64,000 nucleotides of DNA from Linyphia triangularis (Eukaryota > Arthropoda > Arachnida > Araneae > Linyphiidae), in contig OZ021721.1 in NCBI GenBank assembly GCA_963978545.1, positions 97,327,918-97,391,917 of the forward strand, in the 5' to 3' direction. The position numbers and the translations under genes were made by a program. Shown piece by piece: positions 59,876 to 64,000 of this stretch. Positions within the stretch are counted from its first letter, which is position 1. Every line of letters begins with the position of its first letter. Under the pieces are notes generated by a model. That model was not told the DNA's origin. It did not search any database and saw only the letters and a program-made list of their open reading frames with translations.

Positions 59876-61761
59876 TGTTAAGCGTCTAAATTAACACTAA
59901 GTTTAAGCTTTATCATACGATAAAATTGGTTATATTTCGCGTTGAATGGGATTTCGCGTTAAGAGATTTCTTGTTGAGAAGGTCTGCCTGTATTTTTTTT
60001 TTAAATGCTTTGCTAAAGCAGCCATTTTTTTTATCATTATAACTGATGAACGTGGATCCGTTCAGAATCTATAATGGGGTCTCAAGGAATCCGCGGAGTA
60101 CAGTTTGGGAAATGTTGAACTAAAGCATCTCAACTAAAAGAACATTATAGCCAATGGCCATCGGGGAAGAATGACTGTGAAACGTTTTTTGTACTTCGTA
60201 AAATTTATGAAAATGGATTGAGACGGTTTTAAAACTAATTACTTCGAATATAGACAGTTTCAAACAAACAAAAAAAGCAAGTTCAGTATTACATGAATTA
60301 AATTAAGATATGTATTTGAAAATAGATACTAAAAGTAAATTGTAAAATTAGGAATAAAAATTACTTAGTCATCGCCTTTGGTCAAGGAATTTCGGTCTTT
60401 TGCTTCCTTTTCGTAATTTTAAAATTGTTATCTTTAATAGATTTTAAAAGTGCATAAAAAATATAAGACATTGTGCATAAATTTTTTTATTTTTGTATTA
60501 ATAAACAAAATTCGAACCAAATTTAAGAAATAAAATGTCTTCAACTCTGTACAAAACTAAACAATACGACATAATAACTATAATTGAGACAAACGGTGAT
60601 ATGTTTTCAACTTCAAATGTGATAAGTTCTACATGTATAACAATTATTATAATTTTAACAAATTCCTTTATTATGCAAACTAGGTTATAGTATTTATGTC
60701 TAACTATGCAAACTGATTATATTCTTTATGTTAGAAAATTTCAATTTGTGCAAGTTTTCCATCAGTATGAAAAAACTTACATGATACAGAACATTGAACA
60801 TTGAAAAATTTTATAAGTTTCAAGAATAGATTTAGAATAAGGTTGTTTATCTTTAATTCTTCAATACATGATTAAGCTAAATTCCTTACGGGAAAGTAGT
60901 AAATTTGACAATTTCAATTTTAAAGTATTATTTTACTAAGCTTCAGACTTATTTTGTTATCTAAACTGACTAAATTTCACAATTTAGGTCTAAGTAATTA
61001 TATCAGGCTTCATTTTATATGTAAGAAAAGACCCTTAACGGTACAGTGGTATTGACCGTCTCAATAAGCAAGCCGAAGTGGAATAACAAGAATTTATTTC
61101 CAGACACAAGGAGGGAATGATTCGGGTGACGTTTGGCGAGAAAGAGCAAAGTGTTAAAAAGGCTAAAAAAGTATAACTTGACAGAAAATCCCAGACTTCT
61201 GTTAGGTTACACTTTTTTAGCCTTATATGACATAATTTAATTCTTTGCTCCAGCCAAGAGCCATCCTACTCTCCTCATTGTGCAGGTAAAAAAAAATAAT
61301 AACTTGCCGAACCCAAAAATTATTTTTTACGAAGCATTGAAGCCAAGCAAGTAAAGAATCACATAAAAGGTTCAACCATGATCTAAAATTTCTTGATGAA
61401 AAATAATTAAAAACTTTTACTCAGTAAACGTTATAAAATCAAGTATAATAAAATATTTAAAAAGAGACAAAAAACGAGTGAAACCATAATTCCCTTTGTT
61501 TAAAAATCCAATCAAAACATATATCCTCAGTCATATATAAACCTGCAATAATTGCAATTGCCCTTACCAACTTGACTGAAGACATAAAATTTTAGCAATT
61601 GAAGTATTTTAATGTAATACGTAAATTGCGTATGGCCATAGCAATAAAACCGATTGTTGTAATAATGAGTAAATCCAAAAAACACAACCTTATCTGCCTC
61701 CATACCTTGTAATACTGTAGTAAAAACCTAGTTTGATTATCATCATCAGTCTAAATGTACT
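59876..61761. other. Unassigned sequence after Mp20 exon 2
   Basis: AT-rich, probably Mp20 intron 2. I looked for the next CH-domain exon and did not find it. Confidence 0.45.
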
Positions 61762-61765
61762 TTAA

Positions 61766-62044
61766 CCCTTGATTAGACGGGCGACCTTTTGTCTCGCGGT
61801 TAGTCGCGTGGGGGACAAATATCCCCCAAATTCAAATTTTCGTGCACACAATTTAATTCGTAACCAAATATCAAAGTGGGCATTTTAATTAAAAAAAGCA
61901 ACAATATGGAACAGAATAAAGTAAAAATTAAGAAATATTTTTTAAATAATAACTTGAAAAAAACTGTAAGATGTTTGATCGCTGCCATTTATTGAGAAAT
62001 TGATTTAGTGAGAGACGTTTGTTAACCGCGCGACTAACCCAGGG
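61766..62044. mobile_element. piggyBac-like MITE P4 (279 bp)
   Basis: TTAA at 61762-61765 and 62045-62048. Ends CCCTTGATTAGACGGGCGAC and the inverse of CCCTGGGTTAGTCGCGCGGT, about 70% identical. A TGGGGGACAAATATCCCCCA palindrome lies inside the left end. Confidence 0.62.
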
Positions 62045-62249
62045 TTAACAAAATATACAGTATATTGTTAACTTAAATAACGATATTTTCGAAATGTATA
62101 TTCACTATAGATTTGATAACTTTATACATAAGGGCTATTCTCTGATGTAAGCGCAAGACATTTTAGCTCTTTCTTCCACTCATAAACATATTAGAATTCT
62201 AAAATTATTATCAATCTAGTAATTATACTATTGTTTTATATAAGCTCTA

Positions 62250-62409
62250 CTTGGGGACAAAGTTATGTGGAAAAATAATTATTTTAACTAGAATATGCAT
62301 TTATATCGTCTGACGCACGGGACGTGTCCGTGTCCCGTGCGTCAGACGATATAAATGCATATTTGACCTAGTTAAAATAATTATTTTTCCATATAAATTT
62401 GTCACCAAG
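62250..62409. mobile_element. Palindromic TA-flanked MITE (160 bp)
   Basis: TA at 62248-62249 and 62410-62411, ends CTTGGGGACAAA and the inverse of CTTGGTGACAAA. The centre is a perfect palindrome with 31-base arms (62293-62323 and 62332-62362) around GTGTCCGT. The GC-rich core GTCTGACGCACGGGAC contrasts with the AT-rich remainder. TA target suggests a Tc1/mariner-mobilised element. Confidence 0.78.
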
Positions 62410-62699
62410 TAATATGATATAACTATAAACATATAAAAACATAACTATTATATTCATCGTAATTTTATAATTCTTATCTGTTTACTAGTAGAAAAAAGAG
62501 CCAAAATGTCCCGTGAATTGGGCATAATATGTTTTTATAAATTTAGTGATATGAATAAACGTTAATGCTGATATTGTTGATTTCGATTCCATCACTGGTA
62601 TATGCGTTTGTTTAAGCATTCATATTAATTGTGTTTGGTTTGTCAGTGAAAAAACACCATTACACCATTTTTCGTTTACCTGCTGAAATGCCCAGCGTT

Positions 62700-63950
62700 G
62701 CAGTACGTTCAAACAACTGTGGCATGACAAAACCCGCTCCTAATTGGTTCAGTCAATTGCAAATTAAGAGCATACCCCCATATCCCCTTATCTTCGATTT
62801 CACCACCTTAGCAACAATCAGTATGAGATTGTATTCCCGATAATCTAAATTAGCCAAGATACCTGAAGATAAAACCCGATTCCAATCGGTTCAGATGATC
62901 TCTGGAAGTAATGATCATACCCTTTTCACCCTCTATCTTCGGCTTCCTCATTCTAACTACGAAATAGGTTTCACCAATCCAGATTACCGCAAACACATTT
63001 TTGTTCCCATGTTTGGTAATTAATAAAGAACCTGGTTTAAATTTAATCAGTAGATACACAATCTTAACTACAAAACACCGTAATGAAATTGTGTTCTTGA
63101 TAATCTGGATTAGTCAAGATAACTAAGGAAAATAACGATTAAAATTCGTTCAGTATATCTAAAATTATGATCATACCCCTTTCAATCTATCCTCAATTTC
63201 ACCATTTTAACTACCAAATATGTATATTCCCTATAATCCCGATTACGGGGAACACAATTTTGTTCCCATCCTTTCATCCCTTATCATCGATTTCCTCATT
63301 TTAACTACAAAACATAGGAAAGAAATTGTGTTCCTGATAATCTGGATTAGACAAGATACCTAAAGAAAAAGAACGATTAAAATTAGTTCAGTAAATCTGA
63401 ACTTTTGATCATCATTTTTCTAAAAGATTCAAAAGGGAAAGAGAAGGGTTTTTCGAAATTTAAATCAACAAAAAAATGTCCTCTCGTTTCAAAACTTAAG
63501 TATGCAAAATTTCCTCAAGATCAAAATAAAACTGTGGATTTCATGATCATACCCCTTAAGGGGAGGAAAAGGAGGGGCGGATTTTCAAATTTTCAAGTTC
63601 CACTTGTTTGCAAGCTCAAGTGTTAAAAAAAAATTATTCCAGGCTGGCATGAAACTGTAGATTACGTGATCATATCCCTTAAGGGGTCAAAGAGTGAAAG
63701 TCTTTAAAAAAATGAAGTAACCATGTTTACTTTCAACTTCTTTCGGAGATCAAAAGCGTAAAAAATAAAAATGTCTTCAAGATCGGAAGAAAACTGTAGA
63801 TTTCAAGTTATGACCATACCCTTTAAGGATTGAAGAAAGAGGAAGGAGAAGGAGCTTTCAAACAAATAACCAGAATTCTTTCTCTTTCTTATATCAAGTG
63901 AACGAAATTTCACTAAGATCCGAATAAAACTATAGCTTTCTACATTAAAC
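62700..63950. repeat. Degenerate repeat block related to the 58.9-59.9 kb array
   Basis: 62700-63400 carries inverted relatives of the dimeric array (GATAATCTGGATTAGTCAAG, AGATTACCGCAAACACA). 63400-63950 has a looser repeat of about 120-140 bases with GATCATACCCCTTAAGGGG-type motifs. Similar fragments occur at 3830-3960 and about 55720-55760. Confidence 0.55.
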
Positions 63951-63956
63951 ATACAT

Positions 63957-64000
63957 TGGTTGTTTTCAGATTATCTGGCGCCGTCAGCAACACAAGGGCT
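63957..64000 (-). mobile_element. SINE-A copy 7, cut by window edge
   Basis: Tail-first minus-strand copy (TTGGTTGTTTTCAGATTATC then GGCGCCGTCAGCAACAC) running off the window. Confidence 0.82.

Overview
This is an AT-rich stretch of animal nuclear DNA, most likely arthropod and probably chelicerate (spider-like). The evidence is GT-AG splicing of a muscle gene, tRNA-derived SINEs with clean target-site duplications (TSDs), LINE remnants whose protein resembles LINEs I associate with spider genomes, and many short non-autonomous DNA transposons. The organism call is an inference. No bacterial genes, operons, CRISPR arrays or stand-alone tRNA/rRNA genes are present.

The only gene I recognise is on the + strand: the 5' end of a muscle protein 20 / transgelin-like calponin-homology gene (Mp20). 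Exon 1 is at 39928-39978 and exon 2 at 57670-57794, separated by a 17.7 kb intron. The remaining exons are not visible and should lie to the right of base 64000. Two small unique-looking stretches left of it may be promoter or first-exon regions of unrecognised genes: 26886-27140 (minus strand, E-box) and 31055-31760 (plus strand, perfect RFX X-box plus CCAAT boxes).

Almost everything else is repeat. 0-20 kb: TTAA-flanked piggyBac-like MITEs, a Helitron nested in a long-inverted-repeat MITE, a LINE RNase H remnant, a CR1-like LINE end that runs into a 102-bp tandem array, SINE-A and SINE-B insertions, and a hAT-like element split by a SINE. 20-31 kb: Tc1 and other MITE remnants and three of the four copies of a family with 8-bp TSDs (two about 2 kb, two about 340 bp across the window). 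31-39 kb: a Helitron terminus, a roughly 335-bp tandem array, and a hAT-like MITE. 40-57 kb (Mp20 intron 1): tandem duplications, a second hAT-like MITE in opposite orientation, a 721-bp foldback element, a piggyBac-like MITE and an internally deleted Tc1 element. 58-64 kb: a 108-bp TA tract, a dimeric tandem array, a piggyBac-like MITE, a small palindromic MITE, degenerate repeats and a SINE running off the edge.

Most short open frames in the window are repeat-derived or chance. I see no new defence or metabolic system. What is informative is the transposon record: nested insertions with readable TSDs that give an order of events, and tandem arrays that grew out of dispersed elements. Coordinates of repeats without a TSD are approximate, and similarities were judged by eye.
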